64,000 bases of DNA from NCBI RefSeq assembly GCF_048544455.1, contig NC_133536.1, positions 24,740,152 through 24,804,151 on the forward strand, in the 5' to 3' direction. Below the pieces are notes generated by a model. The model searched no databases. It had not been told where the DNA came from and was given only the letters and a program-made list of their open reading frames with translations. Shown here in pieces: positions 12,160 to 23,400 of the stretch. The DNA is from Silene latifolia (lineage: Eukaryota > Streptophyta > Magnoliopsida > Caryophyllales > Caryophyllaceae). The translations under genes and the position numbers were made by a program. Each line of letters starts with the position of its first letter. The stretch's first letter is position 1.

Positions 12160-12718
12160 TGATGGGGCATATTCTGCACCGCTGACCAAGTCAACATATT
12201 GGGCAAAGTCAAGGGTATCCACAGCAAAGTCAACGACTTAGACAGTCTAGCCGGTGAAGCCCATCGGCCTGTCACCTGGGTCTCGGCCAGACAACTAGCC
12301 AGCCGGGACACAAATCCGCGTACTCATATCCAAGACCCTCGGCGAGCCTGCCACAGGTCCATCGGCCGAGGGTATAACAGTCTTTTCACCTGATAGCCAC
12401 TTGGCCACTACGTGACAAAAGGCGAAAGCCTATAAATACTCCTCAATCTTCATTGAGGAAAGGATCCATAAATTGACCTAATAACCACTATTCATCTGGT
12501 AATATCTTGCTTATCTCTCTACAATACACTCTTAGCCAAGTTACAACAACTTCTCTCTAAGTTCACTGACTTGAGCGTCGGAGTGAGTACGCTCGGCCAA
12601 AGCCGAGCCCTCAGTTTGTTCATCGTTTCAGGAGACCGCAAGGAGGATTCAAGCAAGGACATCATTCTACTAGCTACGAGTGGTAACAAACACCTGCTCT
12701 GGAATTAAACCCGGAACA
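12160..12718 (+). repeat. 5' LTR of the unit A gypsy element
   Basis: 559 bp, TG…CA ends. A TATA box (CTATAAATA, about 12430-12438) is followed by a small hairpin CCTCAAT-CTTC-ATTGAGG, which would lie near the start of the transcript. Confidence 0.93.
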
Positions 12719-12720
12719 AT

Positions 12721-12737
12721 TGGCGCCGTCTGTGGGG
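12721..12737 (+). other. primer-binding site, gypsy element
   Basis: TGGCGCCGTCTGTGGGG two bases after the 5' LTR. TGGCGCC-type sites are typical of plant Tat and Athila gypsy elements. Confidence 0.8.
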
Positions 12738-12817
12738 AAAGACACTAGAAGCTAGTCACATTCATTCCCAAACAACAAAAACAAAAACACAAAAAAAAAC
12801 CCACCCAAAAAGCTAGG

Positions 12818-13927
12818 ATGTCGAAACAACAAGAGATAGTCGCAACCGACGAAACCACATTCTACCAAGATGATACATTTCACCATTCTGGAGTAGTGCA
12901 ACCCTCCACCGGCGGAGTAGTCCAACCGGAATTCGGAATGCCGATAACATCGGACACGCCGCCGCCCGCCAACCAGGTCACCATCATGGGACAGGTGGTT
13001 GACGTAGCAAAACTGAAGACACTCCTGGACCTAATTGGGAGTGCACCAGCTCAGAACGTGACTCCAAGAAACCTGAACGGAGCACTGGGAGAAGCAGACC
13101 CTACCAAGACGCCGGAGGAGCCCAAAGTGGTCGTGGTAAACGTAAGTCCTTCTCGTACTCGGGAGAGGACATCGCCGCCGCAACACCGACGAGGCACACC
13201 CCCGGGAACCAGTGGCCCGACTCGGAGAGCGGAGAAGAAGCCCGAACCGGAGAAGAAGTCCTTCCCGCTACGAGGAGAGAAGCCGGACTAGGAACGCAAG
13301 GAGTCGGTCGCCGCGTGTCATCCGACACGTGGTCAAACAGCCCCTCAGTGATTATGTCCTAGACACCGCCGTGCCAACCAAGTCAAGTTGCCGGCGTTCA
13401 CATATAAAGGAGACAATGACCCGACCGACCACGACCACGCCGAGGCTTTCGAGTCTTACATGTCGGTATGGGAGCAGCCTGATGAGGTCTGGTGCCGAGT
13501 CTTCCCAACGACTCTGCATGGGATGGCTCAAAACTGGTACAAGGGGCTTCCCGACGGTTCGGTATACTGTTTCGCCGACCTAAAGGACGCCTTCTTAGCC
13601 CAGTACTCTTGCAACAAAAGGACGGTCGTGGAGACGTCGGACCTCCTGACTATCAAGCAGGAGGAGGGCGAGTCTCTACGAAGCTATATGAAGAGGTTCG
13701 ACGACAAGGTCCAGCAGATTCGAGAAATCAACCCCGAACTTGCGGCTTTCGCACTGATGAAGGGCCTCCCAAAGGGAAACTTAAAAGACGAGCTCATCAA
13801 GCACGGGGTTTGGGCACAGACGCCGCCAGAAGATGACCGATCAGGCCATCAAGGTAGAAGATTACCACAAGACCTGGGTAGGCCCCAGCGACGCCGAGCC
13901 CTCAGAGAGGAAAAGCCGCCGGGATGA
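12818..13927 (+). pseudogene. gag region of the unit A gypsy element
   Basis: Begins with MSKQQEIVATDETTFYQDD, equivalent to the start of the second gypsy element at 63954 (MSKQPEIVSEETVFYQDD). The core retrotransposon gag motif follows (AFESYMSVWEQPDEVWCRVF, GMAQNWYKGLP, FDDKVQQIREINPEL, FALMKGLPKG). The region is broken. Gag would form the virus-like particle in an intact relative. Confidence 0.88.
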
Positions 13928-13999
13928 TAGCCCGGATGAGAGACGCCGCGGCGACAATATGTCTACGGATCCGAAGCAGTCCTACCAATTGAAGCGACG

Positions 14000-14365
14000 G
14001 TGCCGACATTCAGAACGGCTACCTTTAATCCAGTCGAAAATGAGGAAGGCCTTAAAGCCTCCCTGGATCTAGTCGAAGAAAGCCGAGATACGGCACGCCT
14101 CAACTTGGCAGTATACCAAAACCGGATGAGAAGAGCCTACAACCGAAGAGTCCACAAGAGGGACTTAAAAGTAGGAGATCTAGTCCTAAGAAAGTCGGCC
14201 GCCACCAACAAAGGAAATATTCACGGTAAACTAACGGCCAACTGGGAGGGTCCCTATGAGGTGATTGAAGAAATGAGACCGGGTACATACCGGCTGACGG
14301 ACATGGAGGGTGTGCCTTTGATGAGCCATTGGAACACCGACAACTTAAGAAAGTACTTTGTATAG
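14000..14365 (+). pseudogene. integrase C-terminal segment of the unit A gypsy element
   Basis: Residues such as NRRVHKRDLKVGDLVLRK, NWEGPYEVIEEMRPGTYRL and MSHWNTDNLRKYF match the chromatin-facing C-terminal part of gypsy integrases. They align closely with 57147-57512 (minus) of the second gypsy element. It is a fragment of a broken pol region. Confidence 0.88.
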
Positions 14366-14473
14366 CGGCGGAGGTGTCCAAACCCAATGTGGACACCCCA
14401 ACGCGTGATCTTAAATGAAGAAACAACCAAGTTTTCCATCCAAGTGCCTGTCCTCCATAATCGCCACCCAGAA

Positions 14474-15180
14474 AGAAGAATTGCTACCGAGCCATAACCC
14501 CGTTACCTTGGCAATTGGCCGAGAGCGACGGGGACACAATGACCGGTACGCTAGAAGAATTGCTACCGAGCTATAACCCCGTTACCTTGGCAATTGGCCG
14601 AGAGCGACGGGGACACAATGACCGTGCGCTAGAAGAATTGCTACCGAGCCATAACCCCGTTACCTTGGCAATTGGCCGAGAGCGACGGGGACACAATGAC
14701 CGTGCGCTAGAAGAATTGCTACCGAGCCATAACCCCGTTACCTTGGCAATTGGCCGAGAGCGACGGGGACACAATGACCGGTACGCTAGAAGAATTGCTA
14801 CCGAGCCATAACCCCGTTACCTTGGCAATTGGCCGAGAGCGACGGGGACACAATGACCGATGCGCTAGAAGAATTGCTATCGAGCCATAACCCCGTTACC
14901 TTGGCAATTGGCCGAGAGCGACGGGGACACAATGACCGTGCGCTAGAAGAATTGCTACCGAGCCATAACCCCGTTACCTTGGCAATTGGCCGAGAGCGAC
15001 GGGGACACAATGACCGGGACGCTAGAAGAATTGCTACCGAGCCATAACCCCGTTACCTTGGCAATTGGCCGAGAGCGACGGGGACACAATGACCGTTACG
15101 CTAGAAGAATTGCTATCAAGCCGTAACCCCGTTACCTCCGCAACTTGCCGAGAGCGACGGGGACGCACCGTCGATACACC
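14474..15180 (+). repeat. nine-copy 78-79 bp tandem repeat in gypsy 3' region
   Basis: The unit begins agaagaattgctaccgag and contains ccccgttaccttgg and gagagcgacggggac. Copies start near 14474, 14553, 14631, 14709, 14788, 14867, 14945, 15024 and 15103 and differ at only one to a few bases, chiefly in the accggtacgct/accgtgcgct stretch; the last is more diverged. Because most copies are 78 bp, several frames stay open through the array; these are not genes. Tandem repeats between pol and the 3' LTR are known for Retand and other Tat-lineage elements. Confidence 0.95.
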
Positions 15181-15489
15181 AAAGACGTTACGCAGTTGAG
15201 ATATACATTCGAACTGCCTCGGCCATACCAAAGGTAAAAACGAAGGCACTCAATTAATAACGCAAAAAGGACAAACAAAGATGTTTGATCAATGCCTCGG
15301 CCAAGCCAAAGGCCAAAAGGATAAACTTTGTTAAAAGAGTTGTAAGAAGAATACAGACGACGGCCGTCCCCATAGGGGTAAGCCTAAACACAACCTACCA
15401 AGAAAGTTTTTACAAACAAGGAAAAAGAAAAGCAAAAGATTACAAGCATATCATTTGAAGCGCCAAAAGATGGCGGGGAGGAAAGGCTC

Positions 15490-18023
15490 AATAGTTGGCC
15501 CCCGAACAGCTAAGGCTATCCGAGATGCCGGGTGAGTCTGGTGACGACCGCCCGTCTCCCTATGCCTGTTGCTCCCCTCCATCAGAGGCAGCAGCATCCA
15601 CGGTGCCCGGCTCAAGAGAAGGCTCGACATTTTCAGGCACCTTTAGCCTCTCGGCCTCCTTTTCGGCCTCCTTTGCATCATAGGCCGTCTTGGCCAACGC
15701 TATCTGAGCTGCCTTCGCCGCCTCCGCCTTCTCAGCGGCCGGCGCTCCGCGAGCTTCACCATCTCATCCGGAGGAGCTGGTCATATTTATCCCACGGGAA
15801 AACGCCGTCGGGATCGAGCCTTCTGATTGCCTCCTTGGCCGCCTCCTCGGCCTGGTCCCGGAATTGAACGCACATTTTTGGGAGGAGATCATCTTGAAGC
15901 ATGTCAATATCCTTCTCTTTTTGAGCAAGGATAGCCTGTGTGTCCCTGAGCACCTCCGCCTGCTTCTGGAACCGATCCTCCCACTCGTCCCTCTTGGCAA
16001 CCACGGCGTCGTAGGCACCCTTATATCTCTCCGTTCCTCCATCATCTTGGCCGTGGCGCCATCACCTCCTCAACCTTGGCCCTCTCGGCCTTCAGCGGCT
16101 TCTCGGCCTCCTCCGCACGCTTCTCGGCAACACGAAGATCCACTTAGCCTTCCGGCTTCCCTCTCGCGCGGAGAGAGATCAAGCTTGAGCTTTGCAATCG
16201 TGGCCCAGTTGGGCCGCGGCCTTTTCCTGCTCCATGATGAGGGAGGCGGCTAGACGGCTCCATTTCCCCAACCTCTTATATATTCTCTCACCCTCCGCCA
16301 CGAGCTCGGTAGGAGTAGCCTTCAGGGTGAGGAGTCAACGGTGACATTCTTGTCACCCGCCTTCTCAATCGTCTTTTCAGTCGCTTCCCCTTGCTTGCCG
16401 TTCGGTGAGAACGCTGAGAACGCCATTGCCGATGATGTATCTACAAAAAATTTACACAAGGCATCCATGTCACCGTGCATTGGCACATCAGAAAGTCTGT
16501 CATCAGGAACGCCCAACGAACCGGCTAAATCCGAACCACAAGTTAGATCCGTACCAGTTTGGACCCTCTTTTTGGAGGGGCTGGTAGAGGCAGGCTTCTC
16601 CCCGGCATCGGTGGAAGCAGACGGTGGGTCTTTCCTCTTCTTCGGAGAAGGGGCCTTAGCAACGGTCACCTCCTCCTCGCAAATGTTGATCACCTCCACA
16701 TGATCCTTTTGGACCACCGGGGCGAAGAGGAGTTGGCGTTGAAACCGCCGCCGACTTGGACGCCGCCTTCTTCGACCTTTTCGCACGCCTACAAGAACTG
16801 TGCATGGGCCGTCTCCCGATCCAACCCCCTAGTCTGCTTTTCCATGATTTCGTTGGGGGATAGCCTGCGATCTTTCGAATCGGCCCGTAGGACGCAGATC
16901 GACAACCTTCCCGTCCTTGTCGAGCCCTAGCCTCTTCAAGTCCTTCTCAGACAGATCCCGCCCAAACCGATCTGCAAGAAATCAAACAAGAGTTACATAA
17001 AGGAAGTAAAACAACGCTCCGAAAAAGAAACATAACAAGCAAGGTGGGCCTCACACCGACCCCACTCACCCCAGGCGAGGGTCGGTATGAGGCCGACGCG
17101 GCATAGCACTCATCCTGGATAATAATCCGAGTCGGGGCAGCCATCCCTCCTTAGCATCAAACAGTTTGCATCGCCCGCTTCTCATCCGCATAAGGGGGGA
17201 CAAACGAAGCGTCCATCTTAACCTTGCTACCCCGGGTGATGTGTTTCTCATACTCATCCCGGTCTCACACCGTAAGTGAACGGGGCTCGGAAAGACCGAG
17301 GCAATGGGAAGTCATCCGGCACTGGACGTACACCCATCGCCCTTGCCGTCTTTGCAAGAAGTGAGTTTGTTCACGGAGACGTGGCTCCGGCTCCGCTCAC
17401 TTTGTCGCTGTACCATCCCACTTTGCCGGATTTTGACGGCCGAAGACTATGGAGGCGGCGAAACAAGTTAACTGATGGGACCTCCCCCTAAAAAGACAGA
17501 TCCATACAAAGCCGACTATCGTCCTCATGGCCAACGGATGCAGTTGGGCCACGGCGACGTTCATAGCTTTGATAATGGCCATGACGTGCTCATTCAAAGG
17601 AAACCGGAGCCCATACTCCGGATGCCTAATATACACGCCAATATGACCCGGGGAGGACAGCGAGACGCCCTGACCCTCCCCAGGGATAACAATCTTATAC
17701 CCCTCACCGAAGGAGAAATGATCTCCGAAAAGAGTCTCTCCGGAATCGCTTGCGAATTTATTTGTAAATACACGGTCGAGGCCGGTCGTGCGAGCCTCAC
17801 CATGATCCGGGATAATCGTCCTTCCACCATCAACGGGAGCCCCCTCATCATCGACATCATCCTCATCCTCCAACTCCTCCGGAAAGGGGCGGACCAACGG
17901 CGGGAGAGGGAGACCTAGGGCCCCCAAACCTTAACGGGACGACTTCTAATATCTCCTCCTCGTCAAAGCGCGACGGGGAACCCCGGCGCAGAAAGTACTA
18001 GCCCCGGCATCAACAGAGGACAT
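15490..18023 (-). pseudogene. antisense ORF region of the unit A gypsy element
   Basis: It runs opposite to gag-pol, between the tandem repeat and the 3' LTR, with a start codon at 18021-18023 (MSSVDAG…). It matches the plus-strand ORF of the second gypsy element (53735-56226) along its length: YGLRFPLNEHVMAIIKAMNV, LHPLAMRTIVGFVWICLF, then LTCGSDLAGSLGVPDDRLSD and a coiled-coil-like end. The middle resembles the plant domain called putative gypsy-type transposon (Transposase_28). A TATA-like sequence lies about 190 bp upstream, and a GTGAGT…TTGCAG interval is found at the same relative place as in the other copy. This copy is broken in several places. The function of this ORF is unknown. Confidence 0.75.
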
Positions 18024-18210
18024 GTTCGCAAATTACTAACGAAATAAAAGAAAATTTGTTTGATTACCTTGAAGAAATACACTCGCCGGATCGAAGACCG
18101 AAGATTGGAAGAATAGAAAGCCCTTGAAAGTTTAAAGAGAGGAAGATTTTGGGAGAATTTTTGAAAATTTGAGGAAATGAAAGTAATGGCCAAAATCAGG
18201 GTAACTACCC

Positions 18211-18218
18211 TATTTATA
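18211..18218 (-). promoter_or_regulatory. TATA box upstream of the antisense ORF, unit A gypsy
   Basis: On the minus strand it reads GGGCTTTTCCTATAAATAGG, about 190 bp before the antisense start codon. The second gypsy element has GGGCTTTGCTCTATAAATAG at the equivalent distance (53547-53556), so the block is shared by two diverged elements. Confidence 0.6.
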
Positions 18219-18710
18219 GGAAAAGCCCATGAAGAAGGACCAATCGGGGCACGACCCATGAAGCGTCAACCAATCGGCAAGCGGACACGTGTCGGACATG
18301 CAACCGCGGAATGTCAATCGACGCAACGATTGAATGTCAATCAATGCTACGATTACCAAGCGTATTCAACACGCCCATTCACATCTCTTCGCCTGTTCAT
18401 CTCCCTCAACAAATTCCTAGGCACTGCTCTCCCGCCGGCCACATGATCGACCAAGCCATGAAGCACGGCCGGGGCAATCAAAAATAACCGGCACTCTCGG
18501 CCCTGGTCTCGGCCAGCGTCACATTATTTCCCACATCGGATACCCTTTACGCATCCATGTGGAGGGGGGATATATGGTACGGCCTAACAAGAACCACGCC
18601 GATGCTTCAGAAGAAGCCGATACCAAAAATTTTGCAAAAATACTTACGCAGAATATACGTTCACATACATCGGAGCCCATACCACGGCATAGACTACGCT
18701 GGGGGCAAAT

Positions 18711-19268
18711 TGATGGGGCATATTCTGCACCGCTGACCAAGTCAACATATTGGGCAAAGTCAAGGGTATCCACAGCAAAGTCAACGACTTAGACAGTCTA
18801 GCCGGTGAAGCCCATCGGCTGTCACACTGGTCTCGGCCGGACAACTAGCCAGTAGGGACACAAATCCGCGTACTCATATCCAAGACCCTCGGCGAGCCTG
18901 CCACAGGTCCATCGGCCGAGGGTATAACAGTCTTTTCACCTGATAGCCACTTGGCCACTACGTGACAAAAGGCGAAAGCCTATAAATACTCCTCAATCTT
19001 CATTGAGGAAAGGATCCATAAATTGACCTAATAACCACTATTCATCTGGTAATATCTTGCTTATCTCTCTACAATACACTCTTAGCCAAGTTACAACAAC
19101 TTCTCTCTAAGTTCACTGACTTGAGCGTCGGAGTGAGTACGCTCGGCCAAAGCCGAGCCCTCAGTTTGTTCATCGTTTCAGGAGACCGCAAGGAGGATTC
19201 AAGCAAGGACATCATTCTACTAGCTACGAGTGGTAACAAACACCTGCTCTGGAATTAAACCCGGAACA
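18711..19268 (+). repeat. 3' LTR of the unit A gypsy element
   Basis: 558 bp, preceded by the tract GCTGGGGGCAAAT and followed by the target duplication acatg. Nearly identical to the 5' LTR. Confidence 0.93.
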
Positions 19269-20246
19269 ACATGCATTATCTCAACTAACATTCCATTGTC
19301 TCACTATACATCTCCAAACTCTAACTGCTAAAACAAACTCCAAATAAACCCTACTTAATCTTTCAAACAAACTCCAAACTCCAACAAAATGAATGATATC
19401 ATCCTTAAGACTCTTACTATGATGTAACTTTATTAATGTATTGAGCTGCGACTTAGTTATATTCAGTTTCGGTTGAATTTTATGGAGCCGTCCTTCAATT
19501 TTGTTAAGCTACAAGTTATATTTATTGAGTTTAGTACTCTGCTCTAGTTTTTTTGAACTATGATTTATATTTATATTGAGCTCAGAACTTGTAAACTGTG
19601 TGTTTAACTAAATTGAATCGTGAGTAAAACTTATTGAGTGGTGCTTTAAATTACGAAAATGTCACTGATTGCACATACTATCGGTTTTAACTTTTATGTC
19701 TCTATTTACAATTTACTAGGGTGACTCATAAACTTCCACCAAAAAAAGTCGATTGGACCTTATTTGATGGAGCAATTTAAGTTCCTGACCTTTTGATTTC
19801 TTCTATGATAATGAATTGATAAATGTCTAGAGTAGAGAACGTTTCGAAACACATTACATCTTCAGAACTCAGATCGGTATACTGGCTGGACTCTGGAGGT
19901 AGCAAAAACTCGGTGACTTCTCAGGGATGAGAGTCTACTAGACAATTTGTAACAAGGATGAAAATGAAACATTAATAACATTCAATTTCGCGTATAACCC
20001 CGAGAATACGGTGGAAACACAATGTAAATACAGCAAAGTCGAAACACAATCACATATTCATCATGTCATGTAAAAGCCGAAAATTCAGGCAGAGGATTCA
20101 TAACCAGGATAAACCATCACCAGTAAAGTAAATTGTCAAACTGTCAAAGGGTATAATAATCAATATATGCAGCCTCGTCAAAACCGTCATCATCAGAACC
20201 AGAGAAACACGAGCAGTAATCAGGGTAATCAGAATAGCTGCCATCT

Positions 20247-20463
20247 TGATAAAATTCAACAACACAATTGATAAATAGATGATGAATAATGGTTTTATAT
20301 TCTTATTCCAAAGTGTTGATGTTTACACATATTTATAGAATACAAATATGACTTCAAAACTGAACAGTTGTATCTCTTCAATATGAAGGGTTGCAATGCT
20401 TCAATCCCGCCTTTTCACTTTTACGGTCTGATTATGGCTTCCGTTCATGATTTGGCTCCAATA
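20247..20463 (-). repeat. 3' LTR of the copia element
   Basis: 217 bp; next to the G-rich polypurine tract at about 20464-20472. Identical by eye to the other LTR. Confidence 0.95.
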
Positions 20464-20470
20464 CCCCCCC

Positions 20471-23400
20471 TCAAGTTGGAGCATGTAGATCACAAATGCC
20501 CAACTTGTGGAGAAGGAACTCAAACTGTGTTTTGCCAAGAGCTTTGGTAAAAATGTCGGCTAATTGTGTCTTGGTGGGTATGTAAGAAAGTTTCAGTAGA
20601 CCAGCAGTGACGGCATCACGAACGAAATGGCAGTCAGCTTCAATATGTTTCGTCCGTTCGTGAAATACCGGATTTTGAGCGATGTGTAGGGCCGATTGAT
20701 TATCACAATGAAGCAGGATGCCATGAGGATGTTGAATGCCCAAATCACCAAGAAGTTGTTTTAACCATTTTAGTTCGCATGTAACTGCTGCCATGGAGCG
20801 GTACTCTGCTTCTGTTGATGAACGAGAGACCGTGGGTTGCTTACGGGTGCGCCAAGACACCGGTGAGTTGCCAAGAAAAATTATCCAGCCGGTCAGAGAA
20901 CGCCTTGTACGAGGGCAACTTGCCCAATCAGAGTCACACCAACCTTCCAATTGCAAAGGGCCATCGGAACGAAGAAGAATTCCTTGTCCCGGATTGCGCT
21001 TCAAATATTTTACAACCCGCAATGCTGCCTCCCAATGTTCAGTTCGGGGTTCATGAAGAAATTGAGATAAGATATGTACACTATAAGCAAGATCCGGTCT
21101 TGTGACGGATAAGTAAAGCAAACGTCCAATTAGGCGTCTGTATGATTCAACACTTTGGAGAAGTTCGCCTTTAGCAAGTCCTAAGTTGTGATTTTGTTCC
21201 ATAGGGAAGTTGCTTGGTTTAGCACCTGATAGTCCTGTTTCCTCAATAATTTCTAGGGCATATTTTCTTTGACACAAATATATGCCCTCCTTACTTCTTG
21301 CAATTTCGAGACCCAAAAAATATTTTAAACGTCCCAAATCCTTCATCTTAAAGCAATCTCCCAAATAAGCTTTAAAAGTTTGAAGTGCCACCGTATTATT
21401 TCCTGCAATGATCAAGTCATCCACATAAACTAATACATTAAGGTGAATCTCGCCTTTCCTTAATACGAATAAGCTGTAATCTGAGTATGATTGTTTGAAA
21501 CCATAATGCTTTAATGCCGCTGCAAGTTTTGCGAACCAACATCGCGGGGCTTGTTTCAACCCATATAACGATTTCTTCAACCGACATACCAAATTCGGGT
21601 TACTATTATTGAAGCCAGGAGGTACTTTCATGTATACGTCTTCATCTAAGTCGCCATGGAGGAAAGCGTTGTGTACATCCATTTGATGTACTTCCCAATT
21701 CTTTATAGCAGCAACGGCAAGGAAAGTGCGGACGGTGACCATTTTTGCAACCGGTGCGAATGTTTCGTCATAGTCAATGCCTTCCACTTGGTGATGACCA
21801 AAAATGACGAGCCTTGCTTTGAGTCGCTCAATACTGCCATCAGAGTTATACTTAATTTTGAAAACCCACTTACTACCAAGTGCTTTCTTGCCCGGTGGGA
21901 GTGATGTGAGTTCCCAAGTTTCATTGTCTTCGAGAGCCCGTATTTCTTTAGCCATTGCTGCACACCATTCTGGAATTTTAATTGCCTCTTTAAAGTTTCT
22001 GGGCTCATGAGTTGAAGTTATTGCTGCAACAAAATTCTTATGTCCAGTAGTAAAACGGTCAGATGAAACGAAGTTATTAAGAGGATACGGAGTACCTGAG
22101 ACATGATGTGGAATGAGTGACCGTGAGGAGGACTTTACTGTGCTAATAGTATGCGTGGAGTGTGACGGAATGGCGTAGTGCTCAAAACCCTGAAGCCTGG
22201 TTGAAGGTATCTTAGTGCGGAATCCTTTACCCATTTGGTCAGAGCCACTAGTATTATTATTTTCTTCCCTCCTGATTTCATTGTCTTCAGAATTTTGTAC
22301 AGGGGAAATAATTTCTGAATTGTCCTCCTGCAGGGACTCTTGTAAACAGCCCCCTTCAATCTGTTGTGGAAGTGAGCTTTTTGAAATACTAGTTTCTGGC
22401 CAATTTATTTGAGGGTGGTCAAAATCATTATCAATATATGGTATGTCGTTAAATAAAGGCTGTGAAGGAGGGGTGTTGTTTGACATTGGTGCATATGGGA
22501 ATTCATCTTCATAAAATATGACATCACGAGAAACGAAGTATTGACGGGTTTCCAAATCAAATAATCTCCATCCTTTTTGCCCGTAAGGATATCCCACTAA
22601 TATACATTTCCGACTTCTACTAGCAAATTTATTTCCATCATGCTTTTGATTATGTGCATAACACAAACATCCAATAGTACGGATAGTATCAAAACACGGA
22701 GTTTTACCGAGGAGCTTTTCATAGGGGGTAAGGTAATTTAACAACCGAGAAGGAGTTCTGTTGATTAAAAAACAAGCCGACAATACGCAATCCCCCCAAA
22801 ATTGTATCGGTAGATGGCCTTGAAACCGAAGAGCCCTTGCAACATTTAGTATATGGCGGTGTTTACGCTCAACCCGACCATTTTGTTGAGGGGTTTTAAC
22901 ACAAGATGTCTCAAAAACAATCCCATTTTTCAAAAAATATTCACGCAAGCAGGAAAACTCGGTTCCATTATCACTTCGAACTTTCTTTATTTTGGCGTTG
23001 TATTGCCGCTCAATAAAAGCAACAAAATTTAGGAATTTTTCCTCCACCTCGGTCTTATTTCGTAATAGATAAACCCAAACGGCACGAGAAAAATCATCAA
23101 CTATAGATAAAAAATAGGAAGATCCACACGAAGATAAATGCCTATAGGGACCCCATAAATCGCAATGTATATGTTCAAAAGCAGAACTAGCATTGTTAAC
23201 ACTTGAAGGAAATTTATTTCGAGTTTGCTTAGCACGGGAGCATACATCACATGCTTTCTTATTTTTATAATTAGTAAAACGTACACCAGGGACATATTTC
23301 AGTACTTTTTCTGACGGATGACCCAAACGCTTGTGCCAGAGGTCGACCTTAGTAGATGTTTCACTTACAGCCATAACATTGATTTTTGGAACCCCACGGA

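Larger units (their letters stand above)
12160..19268 (+). mobile_element. Ty3/gypsy LTR element, Tat/Retand-like, broken
   Basis: LTRs at 12160-12718 and 18711-19268 start TGATGGGG and end CCGGAACA. The 5-bp target duplication acatg lies at 12155-12159 and 19269-19273. The primer-binding site TGGCGCCGTCTGTGGGG is at 12721-12737, and a purine tract (GCTGGGGGCAAA) precedes the right LTR. Parts present are a gag region, the C-terminal end of integrase, a nine-copy tandem repeat and an antisense ORF region. Much of pol is absent, so it is a non-autonomous derivative with several breaks. The two LTRs differ at only about half a dozen places clustered in one stretch, so the insertion is young but older than the tandem duplication. 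Confidence 0.93.
8101..19420. repeat. tandem segmental duplication, unit A
   Basis: Bases from 8101 on reappear nearly unchanged from 19421 on: first to 20246, then, after a copia insertion, from 25168 to 28880. Unit A holds an F-box gene, its upstream DNA, the left part of a CACTA element and a gypsy element with both LTRs. Without elements that differ between the copies, the units are each about 4.5 kb. By eye, differences outside the insertions are a few per kilobase at most, so the event is recent. Confidence 0.95.
11641..19420. mobile_element. CACTA (En/Spm) element, left part, unit A
   Basis: It begins CACTACTACAGATACAGG after the bases AAG (11638-11640). The subterminal zone 11660-11930 is packed with about ten copies of ACAACGG/CCGTTGT in both orientations, the pattern of transposase-binding subterminal repeats in CACTA elements. 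A gypsy element is inserted at 12160. The CACTA sequence resumes at 19269 and is cut at 19420 by the duplication breakpoint, so the right end is missing in this copy. No transposase genes are present. Confidence 0.85.

Noticed and set aside
14474-15180. CRISPR-like look of regularly spaced repeats
   Set aside because: The repeats are contiguous without unique spacers and lie inside a plant retrotransposon. The same holds for the TATA-bearing repeats near 51.3 kb.
14515-15249. Open frames of 60-100 codons on both strands in the 78-bp array
   Set aside because: They arise because the unit length is mostly a multiple of three and lacks stops; residues simply repeat with the unit. Not genes.
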